NCBI GenBank assembly: GCA_949825065.1
Contig: OX463862.1
Coordinates: forward strand, 20,999,071 to 21,063,070
DNA: 64,000 nucleotides
Direction: 5' to 3'
DNA from: Odontocerum albicorne
Lineage: Eukaryota; Arthropoda; Insecta; Trichoptera; Odontoceridae
Shown here piece by piece: positions 34,261-45,553 of this stretch (its first letter is position 1; every line of letters starts with the position of its first letter). The notes beneath the pieces are model-generated. The model made no database searches and was not told where the DNA came from. It saw nothing but the letters and a program-made list of their open reading frames with translations. A program made the translations under genes and the position numbers.

Positions 34261-34277
34261 CTTGGGATAAGTGTAAG

Positions 34278-34325
34278 ATGCATACATACATACATACACA
34301 CATACACACACACACACACGCGCGT
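34278..34325. repeat. (ACAT)n/(CA)n microsatellite
   Basis: 'catacatacatacacacata' passing into CA repeats and 'cgcgcg'. Confidence 0.95.
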
Positions 34326-34989
34326 ATTTTTTAACATAAAGGAAAGTTGTAACTCCGCCGTTCATCTTTAAAACATGGCAGACCAACTTATATTTTTTCA
34401 CCTTATTAACATACGTCCTGCCTGTCCTCACCGCCGCCGCCAGATGGATGTCGCAACGCCACGCAGTCTCATACAAAGTGTAAAAGTTTTCTGTATTAAT
34501 ATTCTATGGCTTTTGGTCCCCACAACCTTTTCATCCCTCGAGAGGTCGGTTCTCCGTATTATATTTTATAAGGGATCTGATAATAATAAAATATTTTTGG
34601 GGATGTTTTCCTTTTCTTTGGAGTACGACAGCAACACTGTATTGAAGTTTCGAGGCAAAGGATTTTTTTAATATTATTTTTTTCCTTCCAAAAGAACTTT
34701 TACGATAAAAACATATGAATAAATTTCATGAATGGGACGGTAAAATTTGTACGTTCAATATTTTCATTTCTAAATTTTCTAGCCCTTTAAAAAAGGTTAA
34801 TTATTTTTTCTTATTGTATTATTTTTTTAAAGAACACTTGCAGGTAAGTCACTTACAAGAAAAACAATCATTCTTCCATCACCCTCCTATTGTAACACTC
34901 AATTGATATAAACATGTGTACTCAAATTTATTTTTGTTATGGTTTAACAAAGCCAACAACAATGTAGAGATAATCCGTGTCAATGTATG
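34326..34989. other. Unassigned stretch
   Basis: A 98-codon plus frame (34375-34671) was not recognised. No other content. Confidence 0.35.
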
Positions 34990-35200
34990 GTATAAAAAAA
35001 AGTAGAATGAAGACATTAGAAATGAAAACATGGATGTTTTAAGATAAGAGGGAAGGCTTAAGAGGGTTTGTACATGTGGAGAGAATGAATATACAAGTCA
35101 AAAGTGCAAGGTATACTTATAAGATGCTGACCGAGGAAAACATGGCTAGATCAAACTAGCAAGATGTGGATAATATAATCAATGACGACAAAATCCAGAA
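34990..35200 (+). mobile_element. LINE-H, highly degraded
   Basis: 'caatgtatggtat', 'agggtttgtacatgtggaga' with 'gaatgaatatacaagtc' and 'catggctagatcaaac' follow the order of H copies at 47700-47960, but with many changes. Confidence 0.45.
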
Positions 35201-35339
35201 AGGTTTCGTAATTCTCATTAGGAAATGAGGAAATCGAAATAACATCGAGGCGCGTGTATGGAACAAAAAAACTATGACACGGAATAAAACCATGAGATAT
35301 CCATCCACATTCTTACTACTAGGTTATAGAAGCCTATAT

Positions 35340-35923
35340 TATTTACTTCGGCTTCAGTATTACCAACAATGGAGAATGCAAGGCTGAGGTGAAAACATGA
35401 ACTGGAATGACAAAAAACGCGATGGTTAAAACCGGAAAAGATATAGAAGAGCAGAACTGTCACCATCACGGTGAACCTGCGCCTAGTTAAGTCTCTCGTC
35501 TTCGCAATAGTCATGTATGGTGCGGAGACTTGGACTCTGAGAGCAAGCGAGAGACATATAATAGATGCATTTGAAATGTGGTGCTGGAGAAGGATGTTAC
35601 GAATTCCATGGACTGCAAGGCGAACTAACACCTCCATTCTCGAAGAACTGAGAATCACTGACAGATTGTTGACAATATGCTTTCGAAGAGTCCTCCGATT
35701 CTTTGGGCACATTGCTCGTGGCCAAGGAGACAGTTTGGAGAGGTTTGTGATAACTGGAAACGCGGAAGGACGACGCAAAATAGGAAGAATGCACATGCGT
35801 TGGACTAACCAAAAATATGTAACTGGACTACCTTTAACAACTACCCTTCTAACTGCAGAGTGCAAGGATGGATGGAGAGGAATCGTCAGACGCTATCATA
35901 GGAGTTACGATGCTCAGTCATAA
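35340..35923 (+). pseudogene. LINE-E reverse transcriptase C-terminal part
   Basis: Begins with the YLGS-type box, here 'YFGFSITNNGECKAEVKT', then a stop and a frameshift. From 35471 a 150-codon frame runs open: 'RLVKSLVFAIVMYGAETWTL' (family R-Y---V---+-YG-E-W-L), 'AFEMWCWRRMLRIPWT', 'RRTNTSILEEL', 'RRVLRFFGHIARG', 'EGRRKIGRMHMRW' and 'CKDGWRGIVRR'. This is the RTE/Jockey-type 3' end of an endonuclease-reverse transcriptase. The endonuclease and RT core are absent, so this is a 5'-truncated copy. Confidence 0.88.
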
Positions 35924-35999
35924 GTAACGCGACATGATGGATAGTATGTTTCTTTATATACATAGATACGTCGAGCGAAACAGATCTTCTAAGAGGGAG

Positions 36000-36300
36000 A
36001 GAAATGTTTTTCTCTCTTGTGTTTAATATTTCTTGAAAATGCTTTACAGACAAAGTAGCAACTGTATATTGGTATATTTATCGAGTTTAATTCCTGGCAA
36101 TAACTGAAAAAGTTTTCAGACAAAAAACACCCCTTATAAATAAGGCATTTTAAAACAACATTTTCAGCGTCTCTTCCTCCGATCATGGATTTACGCTTAG
36201 CTCTAGCAAAGAAGGTTCTTGGCATTTTCAGCTCACCGTTCTTAATGTCGTACATTGCTGTTTTGTTGGACTCTGGTAAGTTCACCTCATTGCCAATTTT
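36000..36300 (-). CDS. Unrecognised minus-strand open frame, possible exon
   Basis: Not recognised. On the minus strand an open frame follows an acceptor-like 'atttttatttttaag' (36300-36315) and reads 'KIGNEVNLPESNKTAMYD', 'IKNGELKMPRTFFARAKRKS', 'MIGGRDAENVV'. Its composition (charged, with no poly-residue runs) looks more protein-like than most open frames here. The later part is AT-rich and probably intronic. No homologue came to mind; it could be an internal exon or a piece of an unknown transposase. Confidence 0.22.
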
Positions 36301-37604
36301 TCTCCCTTAAAAATAAAAATGTCTTATAAATCATTTTATCTATCTTCAATGATAAATCATGTCTTTCCCTAGTCGTCATTTTATTTTTTACAACATCTCA
36401 CCCGTATTTTTATAAAAAGAAACATGGAAAGTCAGTGAAATCGTCGGAATTGTATGGTGAGGTGTATGGATAACGATCGCATTAACTATTGCTTTATTAG
36501 TTAATTTTGAAAGTGACTTAAGACAATACCATAGTTCGATTTTACATATTCAAATCACAAGCTCAAGCAGTACGCACATCGACTTTTTTTTATTTTTGAG
36601 TGCTTCATAAGCTGATAGATGACGCAATCTATAATGTAATTAGCGTTTCAACAATTTATCAGGAGCCGACATTATTTTATTTGTTAATTTTTAACGTAAC
36701 AAGGAAAAATATAATAATAACAAAGTATAAATACATACATTTCAATCATAATATATTCCCCCTCTCCCATAATGCTTAATTTCTATACTCAAATACCTAA
36801 TACAAGCTGGCTGACTGACTAGGAGTTTCAATTTTAAATCAACCAATTTGAAAGTTTCAATTTTAAATCAATGAAAAGAATTAAAAAAAAACAAAGACAA
36901 GAAATCTATGAGATTTCAACTTTTAAAGTTAAAGGAACAAAAGAGAAAAAACAATAGAAGCGACATGTCACAAAAAAAAATCTCACTAATGTAAGAAGGT
37001 ATATGATGCATATGTTAAACATCAGTCGTTTTGTATTTAAACGCAGCCATAAATCCATATATAGCAAATTCTATATTTAAACGCAACCATAAACCCATGC
37101 ATAGCAAAATCCTCACCACTGTTTCCCAATGTGCAATATTACTCTCTCCATTCATTCAAAGAAGCCATTATTACGTCAGTGTATATTTAAACTTTGAAAA
37201 AGTAAATAACTTTCCAATTCTTCTGCAAATGTATTATATACCCCGGAGCTAAAAAAGGAGGTTTGGCCAAAATAAGTGTTCATATTTTCAATAATGAGTA
37301 TATTTATTCTTCTTTTATTCCTAGTTTGATAAATGTTATCATTCATCCAACGAACTTAAGGGCCTTTGTGAACTGCGAGAATTATTTTCATTATTTGCAT
37401 TTGCCTTATTTTCAAAACGCCAAATTTTTTGTACAGTTGCTCAATTAGAAAGTTTAAAAGCTTTTTTCAATATTACCTTTTTATGTTCCCCCTCACTTCT
37501 ATTATTTATAGTTTGTGCACGCTCTCAGTTGCAGCAATTATAATTTTGGACGTTCCTTCCCACCCAATCAATCCAAACCCCAATTTCGTTTTGCATAGAT
37601 TATT
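36301..37604. other. Unassigned 1.3-kb stretch
   Basis: Two small direct duplications: 'tttcaattttaaatcaa' (36826 and 36854) and 'atatttaaacgca' with 'ccataaa' (about 37037 and 37071). No gene recognised. Confidence 0.4.
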
Positions 37605-38095
37605 ATATACCAGGGGTTACCAACTTGTTTGTGTTGCGATCGACTTTTTACTTAAAAAAATAGTCACAATTTGTCTACCGAATTCAAGAGATTCAAAACA
37701 TTAACACATAATACATTGTTAATTCTAAGAAAAGTTCCTTAACAAATACTCCAGCAGAAAATGACTTACATTTTTTTGCTAAAATATTTGATTTAAAAAA
37801 AAAAGCCTTTGATTAATACGGTAGTCGCTGCAAGGGAAATTGAAAAAGACATTTTGAACACATTTTGTTGTGTTAATAACAAAAACTTAAACTCTTTAAT
37901 TTTAATTCTTCTTAAATCACTATTTAACGAATAATCCGACTGGTATTCAATGTGAAGAGATACAAAATGTCTCTTCAAATTACATTTTTTAGTTATGGTT
38001 ACAGATAAATGACATATTAAGCAACTACATTTTATTTTACCATTGTAAAAAAGTAAGCGCGTTCCCATTCTTCATGAAAATGGTAAATATGGTAA
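37605..38095 (-). mobile_element. hAT transposon remnant
   Basis: One end, 'caggggttaccaacttg' at about 37610, resembles the CAGGGGT--CCAA terminal repeat of hAT (Charlie-like) elements. Inside on the minus strand is the N-terminal part of a transposase. Most of the transposase is missing between the zinc finger and this end, so the copy is internally deleted. The other terminus was not located. Confidence 0.65.
37793..38068 (-). pseudogene. hAT transposase N-terminal BED-type zinc finger
   Basis: Reads 'KIKCSCLICHLSVTITKKCN', 'LKRHFVSLHIEYQ', then 'FKFLLLTQQNVFKMS' and 'SLAATTVLIKG'. C--C...H---+H spacing with 'NLKRHF--(K)H' and the following 'QQ--F' and 'A-----L' pattern are those of hAT transposases related to ZBED5 and GTF2IRD2 proteins. 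It would bind the transposon ends. About 90 residues of a protein normally several hundred long. Confidence 0.75.
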
Positions 38096-39699
38096 AGGGT
38101 CTTAAAATTCCCAAAATAATTCAATGCACACTTTTTCCCCATAGCTTAGAAACTGATTAGAAACTTAATAGAGTTTATTCCTATCGATTGTGTGATACGT
38201 CGGGTGGAAAACTCGAATATTAAGTTGTATACTCACCGAGAGAAAGACAGGAGGTAAACCAAATAACTCACTATGAGAGCAGACAGGTGCTGACTGCGTT
38301 GACATACATATGCATGCGCGTAATAAGATTAGGAAATAGCCCGCATTGTAAACTAGTATGTGGCTCTGGTTTCCAGACCATAAACGTCATTTTTCTTACC
38401 TTGTTAAATATTGCAACCAGACTTCCGCCCAAATATATCGAATAAAAATAGTACAGTACGCTTTTGGTAAGCATCCACAAGAGTGTGAGCTAAAAAAATA
38501 GACGTTCGTGCGGCCGGAATCGTCCTTCTTTTAGTGGGGGTGTATCTCGATTAGGAGGATATTATGAGATGAGCTCAGAGCGTTTGATAGCTTCTCTCCC
38601 AAATGCATTTTCTTTTCCATAAGCTTAACAAACACGTATGTGTGATTTCTAGATTTACTCGCATATATACATACAATGTTGCTATCAATAAACTTATTAT
38701 TTATTTATAATTTATGGCCATATACGAATTTGAAATACAATAATAAACACAGATAAAAACTGCAACTTTATCTTTCTTGTTGAACTGGGTTTCTTTATCA
38801 CCAAGCTCTTAGGAAAACGTAAAATACCACAAGAATTTAAAATTAACTCATAAAATCTAAAGTTTATTGGACCACAGAAACATCGAGTTGAGGGAGCCCA
38901 TTAAAAGGAACGGTATAAACTGTTTTCATTAAATTTGTAATAACTGGAATATAATTCATTACTAAAATCTGGATAGGGCCTTGTAATTCTTACCAGAGTA
39001 TCATAAATTATCTATGCTTTAATCCATAGATTAAACCGGAAAGGCGAGGGAAAAATAATGAATAACCCTTTATATTACTAATCTATGCAAAAGGTTAGCG
39101 GCCTTTAAACCCGAAAGCCTAAAAATCACGCAGAATGAATCGAGAAAATTTCGCGGCGTTGAAACTCTTTAGCGAACTGCCATAAAACTACAATATTATG
39201 GCGGCATTTGGGTGGTTTAAGGAAGCGGATAAGCCGGTCGCTTCTCCCTAATCGATATTTATCCTTCCCGCATTTTCTTTTATTTAAACATGGTAACCCT
39301 TTTCATTCCGTGGAGTATTAAACGTTTGAAAATTGAAGAAATAGACGTATCCGTTGGAATGTGAACTTGAGATCAAATTGGATAACGTCTTGATCGGATA
39401 AATTGTATTCTTCATATTCTCAATTACATTGAAAGGGTATATTATATGATGCATATTTTTATTTCGAATCAATTCATGTATAATTTATTTTAATTATTCC
39501 TCATAGCTCGTATGGTTTCTCTGGCATAGTAACATGCTCAGGTTTATCTGTAGAAATTCATTGAATATTTTCCAGACTTTGTCGGAATAAATATACAAGA
39601 CACTCCTACACGACGTGATCTAGAGTCTGGACTATTTGACATGACCATAACGAAAAATCAATGATATCCCATATAAGCAAAGTGTGAGCCATATTTATT
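38096..39699. other. Unassigned 1.6-kb stretch
   Basis: No gene or repeat recognised. The segment 39010-39265 is visibly richer in G and C than its surroundings ('gaaaatttcgcggcgttg', 'ggcggcatttgggtgg') and has no long open frame. Confidence 0.4.
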
Positions 39700-40535
39700 T
39701 ATTTAACATATCATTTATTTAAACAAATCTAGTGGGCTTATTGCTAAGTGGCAATATCTTCCAATCAACCAGACAAAAGTAAATAAAAGAAGATACATGT
39801 TCACAAAAAAGTTTAAAATGATTAGACCTTTATGAAATTTATAAACATATAATATAAGTAAAAGCGAGATATCATCAATCAAAAAAAGAAAGTGATGGTG
39901 AAGAAGAAAGAAAAATTAGGAATGAAGCACGTTAGATTACTGACTGAAGATGAATGAAGAGTTTTTTCAGTCGCTTTTTAAAGCATGCTAAAGATACAGT
40001 GAATCTAACAATGGTTTGTAACTGGTTTCAGAGTCTGACTGCATGGACAGTTAAGTACGACCTTAAGAAAATTAGAGCAGTGAATTTGGAAGGCCAATAA
40101 AAAATCTTTATTTGAGCGTAGCGTTGAAAATTGGTCGGAAAGACGCTGAAAATCTCCAATACTTAGAAGCAAATCATTCGACGCCACAGAATTAGAAAAT
40201 ACAAAAGCCCTGTCATAATATTTTACCCTATTAGATCGATTTATTCCATAAACACTTAATCAATCTCAGAATTTTTCTCCTCTTCGAAAGAACATCTCAC
40301 ATACATAGATTCAAAATATACAATGTTCCAATTGTGACATAAAGAACTTGAATACAAAAAGACAAAGTTTGAAATCAATCAGTTTGCGACACTCGCGTAT
40401 ACTTTCTAGAAGCGAACTTTATGTCAATATTTATGACTACCATTTATCAGTCTAGCAGCTGCATTGTAAATGAACTGAAGTCTAGAAATATGCAAATAGA
40501 TTAGAATAAATAGAATCCCAATAATCCTGAAAGAT
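39700..40535 (-). mobile_element. LINE-A 3' half of RT and 3' end
   Basis: Minus strand starts with 'RLQFIYNAAARLIN' (family LQ-+-NAAARLI, RT thumb), and near the end 'YLTVHAVRLWNQLQTIVRF' and 'ACFKKRLKKLFI', in different frames because of several indels. Then the 3' UTR with 'gatgatatctcgcttttact' and the tail 'ggaagatattgccacttagc'. It is the longest copy of the SINE partner family here. Confidence 0.82.
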
Positions 40536-40554
40536 TTAAAAGGGGTATTTTATG

Positions 40555-40660
40555 AAAAGCAGACTAGAAATATTTTTAGTAAAGATTAGCTTTTTGACAT
40601 CTCTTACTATCCCGAAAGGGAAATAGCATGAGGGTATGTTTGTATACATTTTTTTCCATT
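40555..40660 (+). mobile_element. LINE-H 3' tail
   Basis: 'ttactatcccgaaagggaaa' followed by 'tagcatgagggtatg', the family's terminal motif. Confidence 0.55.
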
Positions 40661-41035
40661 AAATTAAAAGCAAAATGGTTTGATAATACGACGTGACAGC
40701 CTGTTAATATTTGAATATAAATATTTATCCAGATCCAATATCACGTATTTTTTTTTCGTAATGTAATTACATTTTTAATGGCAACATTTAAAATGGGAAA
40801 TTACGAGTAAATATTTAATGAAATTGCTAAAGCTAATTGGCTATCGGTATATTCGGTCAAAGTGTTTCATATCGAATTCAGTTGAAGAATTTTGATTAAA
40901 ATTTTATTCCGAGAAAGTTACGAAACGATTAATATTTTTTGTAGATGTATGTTTTTGATATTTGTGTTTAATTTTTACACACTTTGAGTGGTTTCGGTCT
41001 TTGTCATAAGTTAGAAACAGATTTTTGTCTTATAA
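40661..41035. other. Unassigned stretch
   Basis: Nothing recognised. Confidence 0.4.
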
Positions 41036-41865
41036 ATGATTACCTATGTACTATGTTCGTAAATGATTACCAATACAAATGATAACCAATGTGCTATATT
41101 TGTAAATGATTACCAATGTAAATAAAAACCACTGTACTCTATGTGTAAATGATTAGCTATGTAAATGATGACCAATATACCACATTTGTAAATGATTACC
41201 AATATAAATTATTACCAATGAACCATATTCGTCAATAAATACCAATGTATCATATTTGTAAATGATTCCCAATGTAGCATATTTGTAAATGATTACCATT
41301 GTACCATATTCGTTAAAAAAGCTAATTTAAAATATTATCAATGTAATATTTTTGTTAATAATTACAAATGTATCATATTTGTAAATGATTGCCAATGTAC
41401 CATATTTGTAAATGATTACCATTCTACCATATTCGTTAAAAAAGCTAATTTAAAATATTATCAATGTAATACTTTTGTTAGTAATTACAAATGTATCATA
41501 TTTGTAAATGATTGCCAATGTACCATATTTGTAAATGATTACCATTCTACCATATTCGTTAAAAAAGCTAATTTAAAATATTATCAATGTAATACTTTTG
41601 TTAATAATTACAAATGTATCATATTTGTAAATGATTGCCAATGTACCATATTTGTAAATGATTACCATTCTACCATATTCGTTAAAAAAGCTAATTTAAA
41701 ATATTATCAATGTAATACTCGTTAAAAAAGCTAATTTAAAATATTATCAATGTAATACTTTTGTTAATAATTACAAATGTTTCATATTTGTAAATGATTG
41801 CTAATGTACCATATTTGTAAATGATTACCATTGTACCATATTCGTTAAAAAAGTATCATATTTGT
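41036..41865. repeat. ~122-bp tandem array with a short sub-repeat
   Basis: First a loose series of ~28-bp pieces ('aaatgattaccaatg' + 'taccatatttgt'), then a regular unit marked by 'ttaaaaaagctaattt' with 'aaaatattatcaatgtaa' at about 41313, 41437, 41559, 41681 and a shortened step at 41723. The array stops at 41865, six bases before a SINE that reads in the same direction. Confidence 0.92.
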
Positions 41866-41869
41866 AATC

Positions 41870-42060
41870 CTTCGTGGCCTAGTTGATTATACGCCTCTCC
41901 CACAACTCGGAAGTTGTGGGCTAGATTCCGATTGGTAACCATTTTATTAAAAAAAATCCAAACAGATTTTCCCTTAATATTTGTATCTGGTTGGTAAGTA
42001 GATATTACCACATGGCAACCCGTCAGCTTGAAGGTATGAGAAGAAATTGTTGTACAATAA
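41870..42060 (+). mobile_element. tRNA-derived SINE
   Basis: Head 'ccttcgtggcctagttgatt', B box region 'gggctagattccg', body shortened, tail 'ggtaagtagatattaccaca' with 'tggcaacccgtcag'. Confidence 0.85.
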
Positions 42061-42724
42061 ATATAACGTATCTACCATTCGATGGTTAGCGATTACCGAA
42101 ACAGTTTTGATAACATCAGGTAAAAGAATCCTAACATACTTTGGGTATCTTTCCAGAAATAATAACGAAAATCTGAAAAAACTGGTGACCATAGATACAG
42201 TACATAAAAAATGAGCAAGAGAAAGGTGTCATTTAAAATAAAAGAACCAAATAACGGAGTTAACAGAATCCTTTTTAAACGCTTCATTCAACATGGTCCA
42301 GGACATGAAGGATGGAAACAGATGATGCACCAAGTTCCAAATATAGCAATGGACCACGACATAGTGGTAACGAAAAGGGAAGAAGGTATTCTTTAAAACA
42401 ACCAAACTGGTGATTGGGATATATTGAAGTGCGTGTTTGAGAGACACTTTGGCTTTTGGATTTAGAAGCACTGAAGTAGCCACTAAACTCACGACACGTC
42501 GTCACGAATGTTCTCAAACTACCTTAATCATAAAAAAAGCAATAGCACTCACACACATCAAGTGAGTAATTGTATTTTTGGCAGACGAAATCTTTTACAG
42601 GCCTGGGAGCCATTTACTTTCCTGGAACTATCTCGAGTCAAAATCGAAAATCCTTGGTGAAAGTCATGTATCTTATAAAATAGACCATGGAGGTCGTCTA
42701 TGGTTTCTAGTAAATGATTACCAA
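42061..42724 (+). mobile_element. RTE-like LINE C-terminal fragment (42115-42400) and flanks
   Basis: The frame shows 'RILTYFGYLSRNNNENLKKL' (family L-+FGH--R-----LE+L), then, after stops, 'ITELTESFLNASFNMVQDM' (family --DLTG-SL-EA-+-AQDR). This is the extreme C terminus of an RTE-like LINE protein. From 42400 to 42724 nothing is recognised. Confidence 0.6.
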
Positions 42725-43412
42725 TTATTATTATTACATATGACAAGAAATATACACAATTTGAGAACAAACAACAGGTAATTTGATTTGGACATACAAT
42801 TTTCATGGATCTGGGTTTGTTGCCTGTCATTTGTCGTATCCCCAGTAAACTAGGTTTTTGCCTGTATCTCACTGAAAATATTTAGCGTGAAAAAATAAAT
42901 CGATACTTCTTTCCGATTTTTGATTACACAAAAACAAAACCCCGTTGCACGCTCTCATCAACCTGACAAACAGTGACACTCAACTACAACTGGAAACATC
43001 TTGCGAAATTCAACTCCTCACACATCATCACTCCAGAAAGACCAAAAATATTCATCCCACACTATACCGCACACAATCATAAGAATAAAAATTAAAATTC
43101 AAACAAAAAAAATACACAGAAACACAAAAACAACCAAAATTAAAACAACAAGAAGAAACCTACACTCACGAGCTCACATAAATCCTTTCCACTCGTCATT
43201 CATCCTGAAAGGCCAAGTACTCAAAATCCTGTCGTAATAACAACCACGCTCCGATCGACTGTCTAAATGGTTTTCCTACCTTTACCTTTATTGAAGTCGG
43301 CACGCCATTGTATGTAATGGGAGCTAAATAAGCATATTGCCTTTGGGCAAAAGAGGTTTTAACTCTAGGGATGGTGAACATTTCGTTAGTTCCAATGCAC
43401 CACATGTACGCT
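42725..43412 (-). mobile_element. LINE-B coding end and 3' UTR
   Basis: Minus strand 'FAQRQYAYLAPITYNGVPTS' and 'GKPFRQSIGAWLLL' (43196-43405), with the 3' UTR running left to 'cacatatgacaagaaatata'-like tail at 42730. Differs from the copy at 26285 by scattered substitutions, and an AC-rich expansion at 43080-43160. Confidence 0.87.
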
Positions 43413-43478
43413 TGCTTGCAAAAAAAAAATTATATTTGCAGTAAGAATTTTTTTATTTTACATATTTACATTTGACAA

Positions 43479-43680
43479 CCTCCGTGGACAAGTTGCCTAC
43501 GTTTCAGGTCGGAGATTGTGGATTCGGTTTCCATTAATACCCACTTTTAAAAAAAAAAAGAAACAAGGCTCTAGTCTGGATTTCAATCAAAGCTCACTTA
43601 AACACCTTTCAGGTAAGTTGGAAGAGATTGCCACCTGGCAATAAACTCACCATCCAACAATACTATCCAATACGTAAAGA
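43479..43680 (+). mobile_element. tRNA-derived SINE
   Basis: Head 'aacctccgtggacaagttg', B box 'tgtggattcggttt', tail 'aagttggaagagattgccac' and 'ctggcaataaactcacca'. Its tail gives the clearest match with LINE-A (46880-46930). Confidence 0.88.
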
Positions 43681-44004
43681 GGCAACAACACTTTCACATG
43701 TTAAGCGCGTGTGAATTTTGTTAGCAGATAATTTTTTTTTCTTACTGAGACCCAAGTTTTATGCATATTTAAAAAAAAGAATATAAAAAACAAGTCTAAT
43801 CCAGTGATGTTCAAACATTTTCATTTCACGGCGCCCTCATTGTTTAGTTTTTTTAACGGCACCCCTTAGAAACTAACCTAGGATGGGTCAGCTAAGTGGG
43901 ATGGGTAAGCCTGAATGCTGTAAATACAACTACCCTTATTTGCGATTCTTGATTTGAGCGATATTTGATTAGACTCCCGCTAAAAATTCAGCTTCGCAGA
44001 AGAA

Positions 44005-44195
44005 AGTCTCCGTGGCTTGGTGGTACGCTTGTCTGCCGATCCGGAGGTTGCGGGTTCGATCCCCACTGGAACCCAGATTTTTTTTAATGGGTTTCCAGTC
44101 TGGTTTTCACTTAGGGTCAATTAAAACATCGAAAGCACAACAAATAAAAGAGATTGTCACATGGCAATAAACTCGCCAGGTTAAATGAAATAAAA
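44005..44195 (+). mobile_element. tRNA-derived SINE nested in hAT
   Basis: Head 'gtctccgtggcttggtggta', B box 'gcgggttcgatcccc' (the best preserved in the window), 'actggaacccagattttttt', body 'tctggttttcacttagggt', tail 'agagattgtcacatggcaat' and 'aaactcgccaggtt'. Confidence 0.93.
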
Positions 44196-44371
44196 AATTC
44201 ATTGCAAATGGAATCCGGATTTGCCGAGTTTTAACTCTAAGTAAATGATATTAATCCTTGACTGAAAATCAAAACTTGACTGGTTCCATATCGACAAAGT
44301 TTATTTTTTATGTACTGTTATAAGATAAAGCTTAATCAGACTCCCTTCCTATAATTACTTTAAGTTTAATG

Positions 44372-45317
44372 TACGAGGCATATCCAGAAACTAAGTGTAC
44401 TGAATTTTTGTAGGTTACAATTTTTTTTATTTAAATCAAAAATTTACGTGGTCACCGTAGTACATATGTAAGCTATTTATCGACATAGTCGCCATTCCTC
44501 TCAATGCAGGTGGTGAAGCGGGGTATCAACTTTTTATGCGTTCCTCGAAGTAGTTTCCCGCCAACCATTCTCCACCTCCTCATTTACCTCCTCGTCGGTT
44601 GAAAACCTTTTTCCACCCATGTGCAGCTTCAGGGAGGTAAAGAGATAGTAATCTGAAGGTGCTAGGTCAGGGGAATGCGCGGGATGGTTCAGGACGTCCC
44701 ATTTAAACGAGGCGAGCAGTTCCTTCGTGGCGTTGGCCGTGTGTGGTCTTGCATTTTCGTGCAGCAGGCAGACTCCCTTTGTCAGCATGCCTCTCCTTTT
44801 GTTCTGAATCGCCCTCCGCATTTTTTTTAGGGTCTCACAGTATCTTGCAGAGTTGATGGTCTCCCCTTGAGGCATATATTCAATTAAAATTATGCCTTGA
44901 CAGTCCCAAAACACGGATGCCATGATTTTCTTGGCTGAAATTGTGGTTTTGAACTTTTTGGCGGAGGGTGAAGAGGTGTGACGCCACTGTTGAGACTGCC
45001 TTTTGGTTTCAGGCGTGTAGTGTGCAACCCAAGTTTCATCTCCAGTAACGATGGAGCGGAGAAATTCATCTCCATGGAGTTTGCAGCGCCTCAAAAACTC
45101 TTGACTTTTTACAAAATTTCGCACTTGGCGGGAGATTGGTTTGACATTTTTCACAAAACGTGTTGTCGCGTCGACACTTCTCAACGTGCTGACCTCGAAC
45201 CGGTCTTGTTGCGGATGAGAAGGGTCAGGCTACACGGAAGTGTAGTCAACATGTCGAAAATAAAATCCATCCGGTCGTGAGAGCCTCAGTACACTTACTT
45301 TCTGGATATGCCTCGTA
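44372..45317 (-). mobile_element. Mariner transposon, nested, 946 bp
   Basis: Ends 'cgaggcatatccagaaacta' / complement of 'ttactttctggatatgcctcg' are ~30-bp inverted repeats with two mismatches, flanked by TA on both sides (44372 and 45316). The transposase gene runs leftward. Shorter than the usual ~1.3 kb because the region coding the N-terminal DNA-binding domain is deleted. Confidence 0.95.
44473..45184 (-). pseudogene. Mariner transposase, catalytic domain
   Basis: The open frame from 45184 gives 'SIVTGDETWVAHYTPETK' (first catalytic Asp), 'KKIMASVFWDCQGI', 'GVCLLHENARPHTAN' (second Asp of the HDNARPH motif replaced by Glu) and 'HSPDLAPSDYYLF' (third Asp). A single frameshift near 44570 throws it out of frame; the C terminus, ending 'CIERNGDYVDK' and a stop at 44473, continues in the next frame. 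The N-terminal helix-turn-helix region is missing. Three independent defects make it inactive, yet the rest of the sequence is well kept, suggesting recent arrival. Confidence 0.93.
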
Positions 45318-45553
45318 TATTAGGCCATAAATGGATGTTGAATCCATTGAGTTTCTCCATATTAACCTAAGATATGTGCTCTTCAAAACTCTAACAACAA
45401 GTTCAATATAATATGAACAGAGTGATTGGCGATCAGTCAAGTAGATGACGCTCCCTATCTTTATGGCCGTGCATCAGGTCATTGAATTAAGAAATCTTGG
45501 AATTATTAAATTTGCACCCATGGTCGCCGAGGCACACACTTTGAAAACCTCTG

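Larger units (their letters stand above)
43802..45553. mobile_element. hAT transposon carrying nested SINE and mariner
   Basis: Left end 'cagtgatgttcaaacatttt' + 'catttcacggcgccc'; right end, read on the minus strand, 'cagaggttttcaaagtgtg'. Both fit the CAGTG-TT--CAAA terminal repeat of insect hAT elements. Flanks 'gtctaatc' (43794-43801) and 'atctaatc' (45554-45561) agree at 7 of 8 positions, the 8-bp duplication expected of hAT. Removing the two nested insertions leaves ~610 bases without transposase, so the host element was a MITE-sized derivative. Confidence 0.82.

Noticed and set aside
35272..35865. 197-codon minus-strand frame
   Set aside because: Antisense to the LINE-E coding region, whose motifs are unambiguous on the plus strand.
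41036..41865. CRISPR-like array
   Set aside because: Units are direct tandem repeats without unique spacers, in a eukaryotic context.
44005..44090. Functional tRNA gene
   Set aside because: A and B boxes are good but acceptor and anticodon stems do not close, and the sequence continues into the SINE body and tail.
44978..45280. 100-codon plus-strand frame
   Set aside because: Antisense shadow of the mariner transposase.
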